Positions 25,601 through 39,300 of a stretch of DNA of 64,000 nucleotides are shown here, one piece after another. The stretch lies in NCBI GenBank assembly GCA_018340805.1, contig JACMZG010000008.1:16160902-16224901 (forward strand), read 5' to 3'. A program made the translations under genes and the position numbers. Positions within the stretch are counted from its first letter, which is position 1, and every line of letters begins with the position of its first letter. The notes under the pieces were generated by a model, which ran no database searches, was not told the origin of the DNA, and worked only from the letters and a program-made list of their open reading frames with translations. Origin of the DNA: Microvelia longipes. Lineage: Eukaryota > Arthropoda > Insecta > Hemiptera > Veliidae.

Positions 25601-27780
25601 ATTGACAAACAAGCACATAAAGGCGAGCGAAGCGAGCCTAGTATTGCATGGTTATTTTTATTATTTTATACTCTTAAGAAGGTACTGATAAACATATAAA
25701 AAAGGCGAGCGAAGCGAGCCCATGATTTTCATGCCTTGTTAAAATGTTTCTTATAATAGATATTGACAAACAAGCCATAAAGGCGAGCGAAGCGAGCCCT
25801 AGTATTGCATGGTTATTTTTATTATTTTATACTCTTAAAAGGTACTGATAAACATATACAAAAGGCGAGCGAAGCGAGCCCATGATTTTTTTGCCTTTCT
25901 TAAAATGTTTCTCTTAAGTAGATATTGACTAACAAGCACATAAAGGCGAGCGAAGCGAGCCCTAGTATTGTATGGTTATTTTTTTTATACTCTTAAGAAG
26001 GTACTGATAAACATATACAAAAAGGCGAGCGAAGCGAGCCCATGATTTTTATGCCTTGCTTAAAATGTTTCTCTTATAATAGATATTGACAAACAAGCAC
26101 ATAAAGGCGAGCGAAGCGAGCCCTAGTATTGCATGGTTATTTTTATTATTTTATACTCTTAAGAAGGTACTGATAAACATATACAAAAAGGCGAGCGAAG
26201 CGAGCCCATGATTTTCATGCCTTGTTAAAATGTTTCTCTTATAATAGATATTGACAAACAAGCACATAAAGGCGAGCGAAGCGAGCCCTAGTATTGCATG
26301 GTTTTTTTTTTATTATTTTATACTTTTAAGAAGGTACTGATAAACATACAAAAGGCGAGCGAAGCGAGCCATGATTTTTATGCCTTTCTTAAAATGTTTC
26401 TCTTAAAGTAGATATTGACTAACAAGCACATAAAGGCGAGCGAAGCGAGCCCTAGTATTGCATGGTTATTTTTATTATTTTATACTCTTAAGAAGGTACT
26501 GATAAACATATACAAAAAGGCGAGCGAAGCGAGCCCATGATTTTCATGCCTTGTTAAAAATGTTTCTCTTATAATAGATATTGACAAACAAGCACATAAA
26601 GGCGAGCGAAGCGAGCCCTAGTATTGCATGGTTTTTTTTTTATTATTTTATACTCTTAAAAAGGTACTGATAAACATATACAAAAAGGCGAGCGAAGCGA
26701 GCCATGATTTTTTTGCCTTTCTTAAAATGTTTCTCTTAAAGTAGATATTGACTAACAAGCACATAAAGGCGAGCGAAGCGAGCCCTAGTATTGTATGGTT
26801 ATTTTGATTTTTATACTCTTAAGAAGGTACTGATAAACATATACAAAAGGCGAGCGAAGCGAGCCCATGATTTTTATGCCTTGTTTTAAATGTTTTTCTT
26901 AAAGTAGATATTGACAAACAAGCACATAAAGGCGAGCGAAGCGAGTCCTTGAATCTTATTTTATGTTTTAATTTTTTTCTAAATTTAGGTATTGACAAAC
27001 AAACTTCTAGAAGCGAGCGAAGCGAGCCCTAGATTGTTATGTATAAGTTTGATTCTATAGTTTAAAATTGGCTAGTACCAAACATGCACCTCAAGGCGAG
27101 CGATGCGAGCCCTAGAATATTATGTTATGTCTTTACTGTATGCTATAAAATGAGGTTCTGATAAACCAATACAAAAAGGCGATTGAAGCGAGGCTTTAAT
27201 TTTATGCCTTGTTTTAAATGTTCCTCTTCAGGTAGTTATTGACAACCAAGCACATAAAGGCGAGTGAAGCGAGCCCTTAAATTTTGTTTTGTGTTTTAAA
27301 TTTTCTCAAAAATTAGGTATCGACAAACAAATATATAAAGGCGAGGGAAGCGAGCTCTAGATTGTTATGTAAAAATTTGATTCTATAGTTTGAAATTGGC
27401 TAGTACTAAACAAGCAGATGTTTACTCAAATTTTATGTTGTATTATAATTATTTTTCCTAAAATCAGTGCCAACAGACACATAGGCTAGCGAAATGAGCC
27501 CTTGTGAAATTGGTAAAATTATGTTTACTCTGCTAAATTTGCAAATAACAACATACAAATGAAACGAGCAATACGAGCACTTATATATTTTGTGTAGATT
27601 CTAAATTAGGTACTGATTTCTGATACACAGAAACGCATGCGTAGCGAGCTGTGGAATATTTTGTTATTACTTATTTATTTTTTCTAACATTAGGTATCGA
27701 CAAATACTAACATATAGGCTATTGAAGCGAGGCGTAGAATATTGAGTATAAGTATGATTGTATAGTATTAATACATTATA
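22612..27780. repeat. Satellite B: ~165-bp units with paired GGCGAGCGAAGCGAGCC motifs
   Basis: The regular part runs from about 22815 to 26950, with about 26 units. Each unit holds the 17-mer GGCGAGCGAAGCGAGCC twice in the same orientation, in two contexts: AAGCACATAAAG before and CTAGTATTG after, or ATATACAAAAA before and CATGATTTT after. Divergent units flank it on both sides (22612-22815 and 26950-27780), so homogenisation is centred on the middle. Variation is mostly single-base length change in T and A runs. The 17-mer is the best-conserved part. Confidence 0.95.
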
Positions 27781-27810
27781 TTTATGCAAATATCTGAGAA
27801 ACCCTTATAA

Positions 27811-27827
27811 TGCTTGCAAAGCAAGCA
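27811..27827. repeat. Short hairpin closing the satellite block
   Basis: TGCTTGCAAAGCAAGCA has a 7-bp stem and AAA loop. The AAACCCTTATA just before it (27799-27809) also follows the palindrome at the left edge of the block (about 20321-20331), suggesting related boundaries. Confidence 0.6.
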
Positions 27828-28059
27828 CTTTGACGGATTTTTTTTTATATATCCAATATTTTATTTTGCAAAGTTGTCACGATATATATTTAAATACTTA
27901 AAATATAAAATCCTACTTATAGGGTGTATTCTAAATTTGAGCTCAAAATAGCATGTAGAGGGGCGGAGAGACTCAAATCTCTGTACAGTAGGGGTAAGTA
28001 ACATTATGGTACCTAGTGGAAATTCGCCATGCTACCAGACCCCTTATCACTGTGTATAA
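27828..28059. other. Spacer, no gene
   Basis: A T run is followed by AT-rich unique sequence. Nothing was recognised. Confidence 0.4.
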
Positions 28060-28700
28060 TACTTGAGGCCTCCCTGTAGTAGTACAGGTCTCTTTGGACC
28101 TCATGAAAGTTCAGGTTACTATAATACTTATAAATTCTCATGTATGGAAGAATGACCACCGAATGGAATGGAGTAACGCAAAAATCATACACAAAGAAGT
28201 GCATTGGAGAAATCGAAAAATTAAAGAGGCAGCCTACATAGATGTATCTGACAACCAGCCTATAAGCCAAACAAGGATAAAGATTGATCCATTACGAATA
28301 CCAATGCTCAAGAAAGAGTTAAAAAGGTAGGATTAAAAATTAGTAAGATCTCAGTCTGGTGTATTCAAAAGGTTGTGAGAGGTATACATGGTACCCTAAT
28401 CCCTGTATAGAATGTTACTTACATAATAAGTTTTGATAAGTCAAGCATCATTAGTGAATAAAAATGTCTTAAAATCAACATTTCCAAGAAGTCATTTAGT
28501 AGGGGTCTTATAGATCAGAGAAGGCCCAAGATAGATAAGTTTCAAAGTGCTCTGTAAAGTCGTTGATACTTGCCTACTAAGTCAGGTTAAAATCCTGACA
28601 CCCAACACATAACACACACTGTCTTTCTCAAGACGAACCTGATGATGGGAAAAGTACCTGCTCCCGAAACGTCATTAATTGTAAATAACACTGACAATGG
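28060..28700 (+). pseudogene. Penelope-like retroelement 3' end (GIY-YIG region)
   Basis: The frame at 28094-28330 contains SHVWKNDHRMEWSNAKIIHK, then HWRNRKIKEAAYIDVSDNQP. This is the typical C-terminal part after the GIY-YIG endonuclease of Penelope-like elements, where an H-x-D/E-W block and an RK-x-K-EA block recur (family knowledge). Downstream at about 28630-28675, CCTGATGATGGGAAAAG followed by CCGAAACGTCATT is the kind of 3' tail these elements often carry. Reverse transcriptase is absent, so this is a 5'-truncated copy. Confidence 0.55.
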
Positions 28701-29198
28701 ATTACGTCCAACTAATTTTACTTATAATTCACCATTGTCACTAACTTTCTTGTCTAAGTAAAATTAATTTATGAAAACAGAAGTAAAAATACAACTTATC
28801 TAGGGAACCTTGGTGGGTAATGGTAAACTATAGTTATCAGCCAGCAATGATCTAAGGTTTTACCAGGGGGTGATTTGCCAAGTAGATTGGGTGCATAGCA
28901 GAGGCTTTGGTAAAGATAGCTTTAAAAATCAACATAGTGACACAATTGCTACTAAACATACAGTTCTTATCTCTCCCCTCAACTTTATCTTTGAAGATTG
29001 AAACAGAAGCTTAGTAAAAAAAATACGCAAGAGGTAGATATACAACAAAGCTCAGCTCAGAAAACCTATCATAAGTTCTGTATAAACCACATCAAGGTGA
29101 TGTTGCATGCAATGATCCCACACAGTTTATATTGAATCCAAAACATATCAATGACTGGATTTGATCAAATAAATTCTAAATAATCCATTGCAATTTAC

Positions 29199-32100
29199 CT
29201 CAGAGGTTTGTTGGTTATTAGAGGAACTCTGTGAGGGTTGAGGAGGAGCCTGTTTCACTGCATTCTGCTTGCTGTTAGATGAAGGTAAGAATGTTTTCTC
29301 TTTAGGCATCACATGAGGTAACTAAAACATAATTAAACAGTGATGAGTAAATAATAATGTACAACTACAGAAAAAGTAATAACAAATAATTTGCTATGTT
29401 AGGTAAGAAGTTGTTCCACACTTATAAACCTTATACTTATAAAAATAACCTCAACATGTGACATCATAAACTCCAATTTTTTTTACAGGCAAACAAAACA
29501 ATTTGCATAGGTAAAAAAAATAAAACATCAACAAAAAAGCTAGGCAAAGATTAGTGTTATCAAAGGACTATAATATACATGTTAAAATATTTATGTATAA
29601 TGCACTTTTTATTGTAGGAGCATGAGTACTAAATTGCTTTTAATACCTTATTTGATTAACCCAATTCTAAAAGCTGCTCAATCCAAAAGAGAAAAAAGAA
29701 AAAAGGTACATACGATTGATATATCAGTAGAGTAAATGGTACAAAAGATTGGTGTACAGTAAAATGAATAGTACAAAGGAATGCTATATCAGTAGAATGA
29801 AAGTACAAAGGATTATTATAACACTAGAATGAATGGTACAAAGGATTGGTATATTAGTAGAATGAATGGTACAAAGGATTGGTATATTAGTAGAATGAAT
29901 GGTACAAAGGATTGGTATAACAGTAGAATGAATGGTACAAAGGAATGCTATATCAGTTGAATGATAGTACAAAGGATTGGTATAACAGTAGAATGATAGT
30001 ACAAAAAATTGGTATAACAGTAGTATGAATGGTACAAAGGAATGCTACATCAGTAGAATGAATATTACATAGGATTGATGGTACTGATTTGCTCTTTCGA
30101 AGTTTTACAAAATGTAACCAGGTGAAATAAGTAAATCCTGAATAATAACACTGCAAAACAAGAATAAAAGAAGGAAATAGAAAACAATATTATAACTAAT
30201 TGTTAAATATTTAAACAGATTATAAATAATTTTATAATCTGTTTTTACTTAAAGCAAAATCTTAAAAATTTTAAATCTTATCAGAATTGAAAATGATACA
30301 TAACAGCTTTTAAGTTATACTAATCATGACGTTCTAAGGGTATTTTCTACAATTTTGCTTATAACTTCACCTGATCGAGCTCTACGTAATATTTACAAAG
30401 AACAATACCTAAACAATAAACTAATTATGAAATAAATAAATAAATAAATATATTTAAAATAAACAGGTACATTTTACAAATGTTTTGTTCTTGTCAAAAG
30501 GAGAAGAAAAATAAAAATTATAACAATTTAAGAAAAAAACAAAGATAAAAAATTACAATAAACAATTTCCATTTAAAAATTCACTAACACTATATACAAC
30601 ATTTGTACATAGATATTCTTTCAGTTTATTTCTGAAATGCATTGTTGGAAGAGCAATGGTTGCATCACTTATTTTATTGAGTGTTTTGATTCCAACGTAA
30701 GTATAAGATAGAGCTGTAATTTGCAGTCTATGTGGCGGTAAATTTATTTTTGAGTAGTTTCTGGTGAGGTAGTTATGGTCTTTTCTAACCAGATTCGCAT
30801 ACTGCTTATGGATCTCAGTTGCAGCAGCTAGTATGAAGATAGATGGTAGTGTAAGTATTTTCAAATCTTTAAAGTATTTCCTGCAACTAGTGTCCCACTT
30901 GAGTCTACAAAGAGCTCTGATAGCTTTCTTCTGAACCATGAAAACTTCGCTGGCAAGTGTTGAATTACCCCAAGCAGTAACACAGTAACTGATAACAGAG
31001 TGGAAATGGCTGTAGTAAACATGAAGTACTGTGTCTGTATCCAGTGAGTTTGCAAGTTTTCTCAGTAAATATACAACGGTAGATAATCGCTTGATAAGAG
31101 CAGCACAGTGAGGTTTCCAGGTCAGACTACTATCAATGTAAACACCAAGTATCTTGAGAGGTTCATCTGAGTCAACATTTTGTATTAAGGTAAGTACAAT
31201 GTTTTGATTTTTTACTCTCATTTAGCATTAATTTATTTGCATTGAACCAGGCTTTAACTATCGATATCGCGTCTTTCAAAGCTTCCTTTATTAATTTTAA
31301 GTCATATCCTTGTATTAGTAAGTTGGTGTCATCTGCATAGTTGATATTCTTAGCTGTAGTTTGTGGGAAATCATTTATGTAAAGAATAAATAAAAGTGGG
31401 CCTAATACAGAGCCTTGAGGCACTCCATGCTTCATTTCAAGTAAGCCAGAATCAAAACCATTGTAGTGTGTTTTTTGTTGCCTGTCAGAAAGATACGAAG
31501 TTATCAAGTCCAGAGTAATCCCACGAATGCCATAGTGCTTTAATTTCTCTATTAAAATTTTATGTAAAACACAATCGAAAGCTTTACTAAGGTCACATGC
31601 CTCTACTATGGAATCTTGACATTCTTCAAAAGCTTTTAGAATATTATTTATCAGGTAATTTATTGCACTTGAGTTGAAAGACCTTTCCTGAAACCATACT
31701 GATTATTGTTTAAAATATTATTTGTTAAGGTAAGATACTATTCTTTTCTTAATTATTGCTTCATAAACTTTTCCTAAGATAGGAGTGAGAGAAATGGGTC
31801 TATAGTTAGATTCATCATTAGGATCACCTTTCTTGAAAATTGGAATGATTCTAGTAATCTTTAACACTGATGGAAAATATCCATGTAAAATTGAATTATT
31901 TAGTAGGATGCTTAAAGGTTCACTAATCATGTCACTAAGGACATGTCATAAAGGAATTACTCATACTATAGATGTCATTTGCTTTCGATACTACTTCTTC
32001 AGCAGTTGTAAATTTCAAAAACAAAGAAGTGACATTAGAATGAGATATTTGTTTAAGATGTTGAATGACATCTATTGGTGAGTCAGGTATATCAGCATGA

Positions 32101-33307
32101 ATTTTCTCAGCTATACTGGTAAAGTATTGGTTGAAAGTATTTGCATTCAAATCTGTCTTCTCATCAACATCACAGTTCACTTTTTTAAAAAAATTACCAC
32201 TCTCAGTTTTTGACAAGGTTCCAAAGTTTCTTTCCATTATTCTTGTTTTCTTCAAGGTAGGTTTTATTTTTTATTTTTTTTAGTTCTTTGAGTTTTTCTT
32301 GTAGTCACTTTTTAATAACTTAATCTTTTGTTTCAGGTGAGGGCTGTTGCAGTTTAAATCTTTTAAGGTATCTTTCAAGGTAAGTATTAATTTTTTTAAT
32401 TTTTCAAGTTCTGGTGAGTGGATTTTAGTTTCCTTGTTGTTGCTAATGTCAATTTTACGTTTGGTTTCAGGGATCGAGGAGGTGATAATATCGATGAAAT
32501 TCTTCCATTGTTCTTCACAAGCCGACGCAGTTTTACATCCATTGACAGTTAATAATTTCATGAAATAGTTTAAATTATATTGCAATAAATCTTTATTTTC
32601 CTGATTTATAAATCTATTAAAAGAATAAGTGAATTGCTTGGTACAATTTTTAGTATAACAACCAAGTGGCTGTATTAGTGCAGCATGATCTGAGAACTGG
32701 TAGTTGAATTTATAAACATCTCTAGACAAGTCGTTTGTAAATATCTTTTAACATACAGTAAAGTGAATTTATACAACACAACCCCTTTAATTGTACATAA
32801 ATAATTACTGTTTGTATAAATTAGTAACTCTGTGATATATCTTGTAAAAAAATTAGTGAATGAAGTAATTGCTTAGTAAAATAAAGCTGGACAAACCTGA
32901 AAGAAGAAGAAGCTTGAGTCAGTTGACTGGGCCACAAGCTGAGCTATAGACAGAGGTGTCATCTCCTGTATGGTCCTGGGCTCTGTTTCATTACAAAACA
33001 CTACTTCACTCCCATCATCTTCTAGACCTGGCTCTGATTTAACTATACAATCAAACAATGTGTAAATAGAAATAAGAGTCATTTTCATATGAAAATACAC
33101 CAAAAAGGCTCTTCAACTCTTTAGCTTCTAAGTAGCATCAGCTCTTTGACCCTCTACTTCAATGAAAATTATTAGTATCATTTTTTCATACAAGACGGTT
33201 AGCCATAAGAATAGCAAAATATAAAAGATAATGATGCATTTAGCACAACAAAAAACATAAAAACAACACCCACACGACCTGCAAAAACTATCACACAAAT
33301 ATATACA

Positions 33308-33387
<80 letters not shown>

Positions 33388-36300
33388 GGTATGTATTTTT
33401 CCGTCACTTAAAGACTGTCAGTTTGGGTTGAAATATGTCTATCTTATTCAGCATAAAGAAAGACACTTTGTTCAACTCTACGTCCCCATTTAGATGGGAA
33501 TCATGTTTTCATGAGTTCGGTTTTGAAATGTGTGTAAAGATGAAGCAAATATCTCTAAAAAAATATAATATGGCCCAGAAGAATGAAATTAAAAATTTAT
33601 AAAACAATTATAAACAGATGAAACATACTTTCATGCATTATGATGCATTAATACAAAAATATAATATCAATCAATTTTTTACATATAATTACATCTAATT
33701 CACAAAAAAATCAAATATTTTTATTTGTATACAAATTTAGAAAACTGGAAGATAAATAATAATACCTTTAACTTTCAATACTTCATCTTCTTTCTTAATA
33801 ATTGGTTTTATGTCATCTTCTGATTTGCAAAATATATCTCCTCCAACTAATTATAAAACAAACATACAGACACTGAACTAAATATAAACAACAAAAATTA
33901 CTAAATCAACAAAAAATTAATAACTAAAAAATATATTAAATAAAAACTATTAAATAAATCAAAAACTAGACAAGCACTAAAACATGTTGATGATAGTCAT
34001 CAAAAACTAAAATTTCCAGATAATCCAAGAGGTTTGCAATAAAATACGTCTCTCCACCAATTATTTTATATATTAAAGAGCTAGCTTTCGGCTGCATCCA
34101 GCCATCATCAGTTTACGGGATGAAAATTTCTAGACTTTTTTTTAAATAAATACATTTACTAAATAAAAGAGGAAAAATTGGGTACAGGGTACCTCGGAAC
34201 TTTTTTGTTATCTTATCGGTGTCTGTTAAATAATATAATTATAGTATAATTATAAATGTGTGTTTTCCTCAGACAGGAAAAATCAGTTTTATTTCCAGTA
34301 ATTACGTGAACACTTACTGAACTACTAGCTAATGATGCTAACAAGGAAGTAAGTTCTAACTTTAATTTTAAAAATGACAGAGAAGATAGAACATATCTTA
34401 ATACATTGCGTTTTTCTACGTCAGAAAATACTTATACATCTATTCTATAGGCAAGATGTGAGGTGTAATAACTTCATATCATAATTATCCATGGGTTATA
34501 AAGAAAATACTTTTCTAGTTATACAAATATTACTATTTTCTGCCAGCTATAACGAAAAGAGAATATTGTGCTCTATAAATAGTACAATGAGAAATGTTGA
34601 ACAAATTAAGTCTAGGGAAAATGTGAACAACAATAGATATGATCCAATAGTAGGAGAGTTTTAAGATGTTACACATAAAGATAAACGACCTGGATATTGC
34701 TGTCTATTACCCCATTTATGGTCATAAATAAATAAACAAACAAAACTACAGAGTAAGATATACCACACTAATATCTAAACTACCTGCACATACAACACTA
34801 AATGAATAACACATAGCAAAAGTAAATTTAAAATTGTGCAACATAGTTAACAATACAGTAATCAGATTAGTCATCTGGAGCTTACAGTTTTTGAGTGGAA
34901 GTCTGATGGGACATTGACTAGAATCAGGAATACAGGAAGGATCGTCAATGAAATCATCTCTCAGTAATTCTTTTCTAACCATAGCTTCTTCTTCTTTATC
35001 TACTTTACAAGGGCCCTGAAATCATTTCCAAATTAGATTAAGTAACTCATAGAAAATTGAATTTGTTACAACAATTAAAAGCTTTCAAAACCAATTTTAA
35101 AAACAATTAAAAGGTTTTAAGAGATGTATCTAAGAAGACAGAAGGTGGAATATATATGTAAAACTCAAACTTAAATATTGTCCTTGAACACTGTCTTAAG
35201 TACCACTTTATATATTCAGTTTAAAATAACATGGAAGTCGAGCAATATTGTTTACATTATTTGACTTTTAATTAAAACACATAAGAAAAATTATAAATAA
35301 AAAATTACTTCAGACAACACCAACTGAGACAATTCCAAAAGTAATAAGAATTTAGTCAACGTATAATTTATAGGTTTTTTTTATTATTAATTAAGTAACT
35401 AACATGTATTACTAACTGACATATATGATTTCAGATATTAATATACATATTTTATATGAACTTTTATTAATTATCTGCATAAGCTTCCGCAGTACTTGTC
35501 ATGAAGACTTAGGTATTCTGGTAGTGACTGTGTCAATGAAGATAAAGAATCTAATGTTTTGTTCCATTGCGGGAGGAATCTTCAGGGATGTAGGCATCAT
35601 GGATGAAAACAAAACACTCTACAAAACTGAACTGCAAGTTTCAGTGTTTCCAGTTTCAACTGCCATTTCAGTTTTGTAAAGCAATGAATTTTTGTCCATG
35701 ATGTCCTACATCCCTGAAGGTGCCTCCCAGAGTGGAAGTGAAACGTCAGATTCTTCATCTAAATTAATTTTGGTCACCCACCTAAGACCAAAAATTTTAA
35801 ATTTTATATTGTATCAAATTTATAAAATTTAGAAGTATCATAATGACATAGCAAAGTAAGAATCTTAGGGTGTAACCTAACCTAACTTAAGTAAGAGAAG
35901 TGGCTCATTATGCTTCAAAAGTTTAAAAGCTTTGATAATACTATTAAAAACAAATTATATAATACATTTAAATTAATTATATTTGTCTTTAACTCATTGA
36001 TCTCCTAATTGTAAACTTTATACAGAATCAACAAGTGTTTGATCAGTTCTGTTTTGAGTACAAATAAATACATAAGGCTCATCTTCCATGATAGATGTTA
36101 GAAGTGTTAACTCTGGGATTTATTTTGCCGAAGACTCCTACTCAAGAAAAAATTGGTGGGAACTTAGCAACACTACTAATTTAACTCACCACTCTGTTTT
36201 GGTGGATCTATGGTGACAAGAATTCTCACTTACTAGCTACAAGCCCCGTCTTTTAGGAGGACATGTATCCTTTTCTCCTCCCTTCTTACCAACCACAGAC

Positions 36301-39300
36301 CCACCCAAATCCAAACAACAGGTTGATTCTCAGTTAAATTAAAAGACAAGTAAATAATAAGGGTCTCTTTGGATTAATACAGATATCCAAGAATCCTTGC
36401 TCAACAAGAAATAGCCAACAAGGCATTCTAGATACTTGAATAACTCCAACCATCTAAAATTTACTCCGTAGATCATTTAAGCATAATTGACAATTTAAAA
36501 TATATTATAATTATTTTAAAATATATCTTACTATGTACAAATATTATGGATGGATATAACTGGATTCAGTATAGCATATATACTGCATCGAAGGAGTGGA
36601 TGCAACGGAAAATCTACTATTCCATCTCCCTGTCTTCATGGAGAGAGCCAACCCTTCAGAGAAAACACCAGAGCTCTGTATTAAATTAGGCTGTTTCTTT
36701 TTTTAATTTATCCCTAAAACCTCTTATATAACCCTTTGAACATTAATAACAAAAGAGTCCAGTCAGTTCCGTCAAAATCTGACGGAAGGGTTTTTCGATG
36801 GAGGCTTTCCGGCATAGAGATATTATTACTAGACAGGCCTTATAGATTAAATGTTGAAACGTCAAAAAAATAACCTGACCCCCTTTGCTTATAACTTAAT
36901 CAAATAATCAGAACAAAATTACATTAAATTATACAGACTTATAAGGCCGTTCGTCAAAATAGAAGTTGTTTTCGACCAAAGAGACTAATTATCTCTTTGT
37001 TTTCGATGGAAAGATTTCAAAATATATACTGGATTCAGCAACGTAAAATAAATTAAACACATTAACAGAAAACTGATGTATACAGTGAACAAATAACACT
37101 ATGAATGAGTCACAATCGTAAAGATTTTGTTAATTATAAAACTATAACAAAATATTTTCATTTGAGTTAATATTAAATTAAAGTTAGGGGTAGAAAGTGA
37201 GACTGCAGTAGATAATGTTTCCAGTAGATAACTGAAAAAATCATCATATACCAGCACAGGATTTGACAGATACAGATCGAGCCCACAGTTAGACCTTTCT
37301 TACTTAATTAACCTGGTAAGAAACTAAGATAAAATAATAAAGTGGTTTTTTTTACAACAAAAAGCTAAATGAAACATTACTTTGTACTTAGGCCTTTCAA
37401 GCATGGAAGGAGTGGATGCATCGGAAAATCTACTATTCCATCTCCCTGTCTTCATGGAGGGAGCCAACCCTTCAGAGAAAACACCAGAGCTCTGTATTAA
37501 ATTAGGCTGTTTCTTTTTATTTTTTTCTTTCTTTAATTTATCGACGGGAAGAATTTTATCATTCAGTTTGATATCAGCAACTGCTGGTTTCTCTTTTGCA
37601 ACCGGTTCACTGGAATTAGCAAAATATTACATCAATATAAATTATTCTGAAATCATAAATACGACGCCTGCAAAAAGATATTAAATTAATCCAAAAATAA
37701 AGACAAATAGAGAATATTATAGAAATATTGGCTCTTAATTATGACAGCAGTCTTAGATGTTAATATTAAGATCAGGTCTAGACTACTATCCTCACTTGTA
37801 GTCAGCACAATTTTATATGAAATACTAAGGCCCATAAAATCTAGTTCAACTCCATCTAAAAACAACTGTGAGTAGACTATAAAACTTAACACTCTTAATC
37901 TAATTTTTAAATGGCAAAGAATTTACTTGACATTGATCTATTATGATTATAGAAAATTACAATGAGTATGTAAATAAAATTACATATGAGTATGTAAACA
38001 AAATTACATGAGTATGTAAACAAAATTATATATGAGTATGTAAACAAATTACATATGAGTATGTAAACAAAATTGCATACTAGTTTGAAACAAAATTATG
38101 TTTGTTTATAATTGTAATCAATTATAATACGACACACGGCTAAAATCAATTGACAGCGCGCCAAAAATCTGTGAGGGAAAGAATTCTATTGGTTAAGACC
38201 GACCCCCTCTTTCCCCCTCCACCTCATGCCAACTTCGGTATAAAAAATACCTTTTTCGTAAATAAAATCATAAAAAGGCAACACTGGTTGTAAATATTTG
38301 TAACCTCGCGTCGCTTTTATTGTGCTCATTGATCTGTTTGATTTCGTTTCATTTCATTCCAATCTGTTCAATTCATCCAATTATTGCGAAGTTGTAATAT
38401 GATCTGAGTGCCTATATTTGACGCTTGTATTCTTCAAGCATTTCTTGCTATTTGAGTACAGCGCAGGTTCTGTGCTCTGTCAACCAAAAGACAGCATTTT
38501 TTTTTTAAAATGCCATGTCTTTCAATAGATGACAGTCTTGACTTTTTTAAGTCTTGAATGCATATTGTGTCATATTATTTTTATAATATGAAACAATACG
38601 CATTCAATTATACAAACTTGACACAAAAAGCAGTTTGTTTTGGAAAAAAGTAATTATAGCTGACAATTTATTTAAATCGTCAAACTTTTATCGAAGAACT
38701 ATTATGATCCATTGCATTACGTAATTAACAACTTTAACTCCACTTAATTCATACTTCCCGAACAAGCAACACTTAGTTGGAAATTTATAAGATACAACAA
38801 TATTCCTTCTTAAAAGTAAATAAATAATTTTTAAAAATAAAAAATACGATATCAAATAAAAACAAATAATAAAATTCAAAACATAACCTGACTTTCAGTG
38901 TTGCCAGAGTAGGGAATTTTTTTTGTTACATAAAAGAAGGGATTTTTTTATTAAAAAAAGAGGGTTGAAAGCATTGAGATTTTGGCGGCTGTCAATTGAT
39001 TTTAGCCGTGTGTCGTATTATAAGAGTTTAATTTTATAATAAGAACACAATGAGTAATCTTCACCTGTCTTCTATGCTAGCATTTAAAATTCTGGATTTC
39101 AACAAACCAGGCGAATTTTGAATATTTTTTTCTTGTTTGATTTTTTAGTTTAAGGGTTATTGTCTGATCTGAAACACGTTCTCTTTTGGAAGAATAAACA
39201 CAGAAGTATTTATACTGCACACTATGGATGATTTTTCTGTATGCTATACACAACTACGCTCTTTTTATGCTTACAAGAAACAAAACTCAGTTTTGCTGTT

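Noticed and set aside
22815..26950. CRISPR-like look of regularly spaced identical 17-mers
   Set aside because: The intervening sequences are themselves repeated and alternate between two types. The genome is eukaryotic and no cas gene is present. It is a satellite.
28013..28270. Minus-strand 85-residue frame
   Set aside because: It is opposite the Penelope-like frame and lacks any RPC4 C-terminal motif.
34075..34130. Penelope-like tail phrase (TTCGGCTGCATCCAGCCATC)
   Set aside because: The GATGATGGC...CCGAAA pattern on the minus strand is suggestive, but no coding part adjoins it, so it was not listed as an element.
38688..38879. Minus-strand 63-residue frame in the 900-bp TIR element
   Set aside because: Low-complexity, hydrophobic AT-derived translation with no motif.
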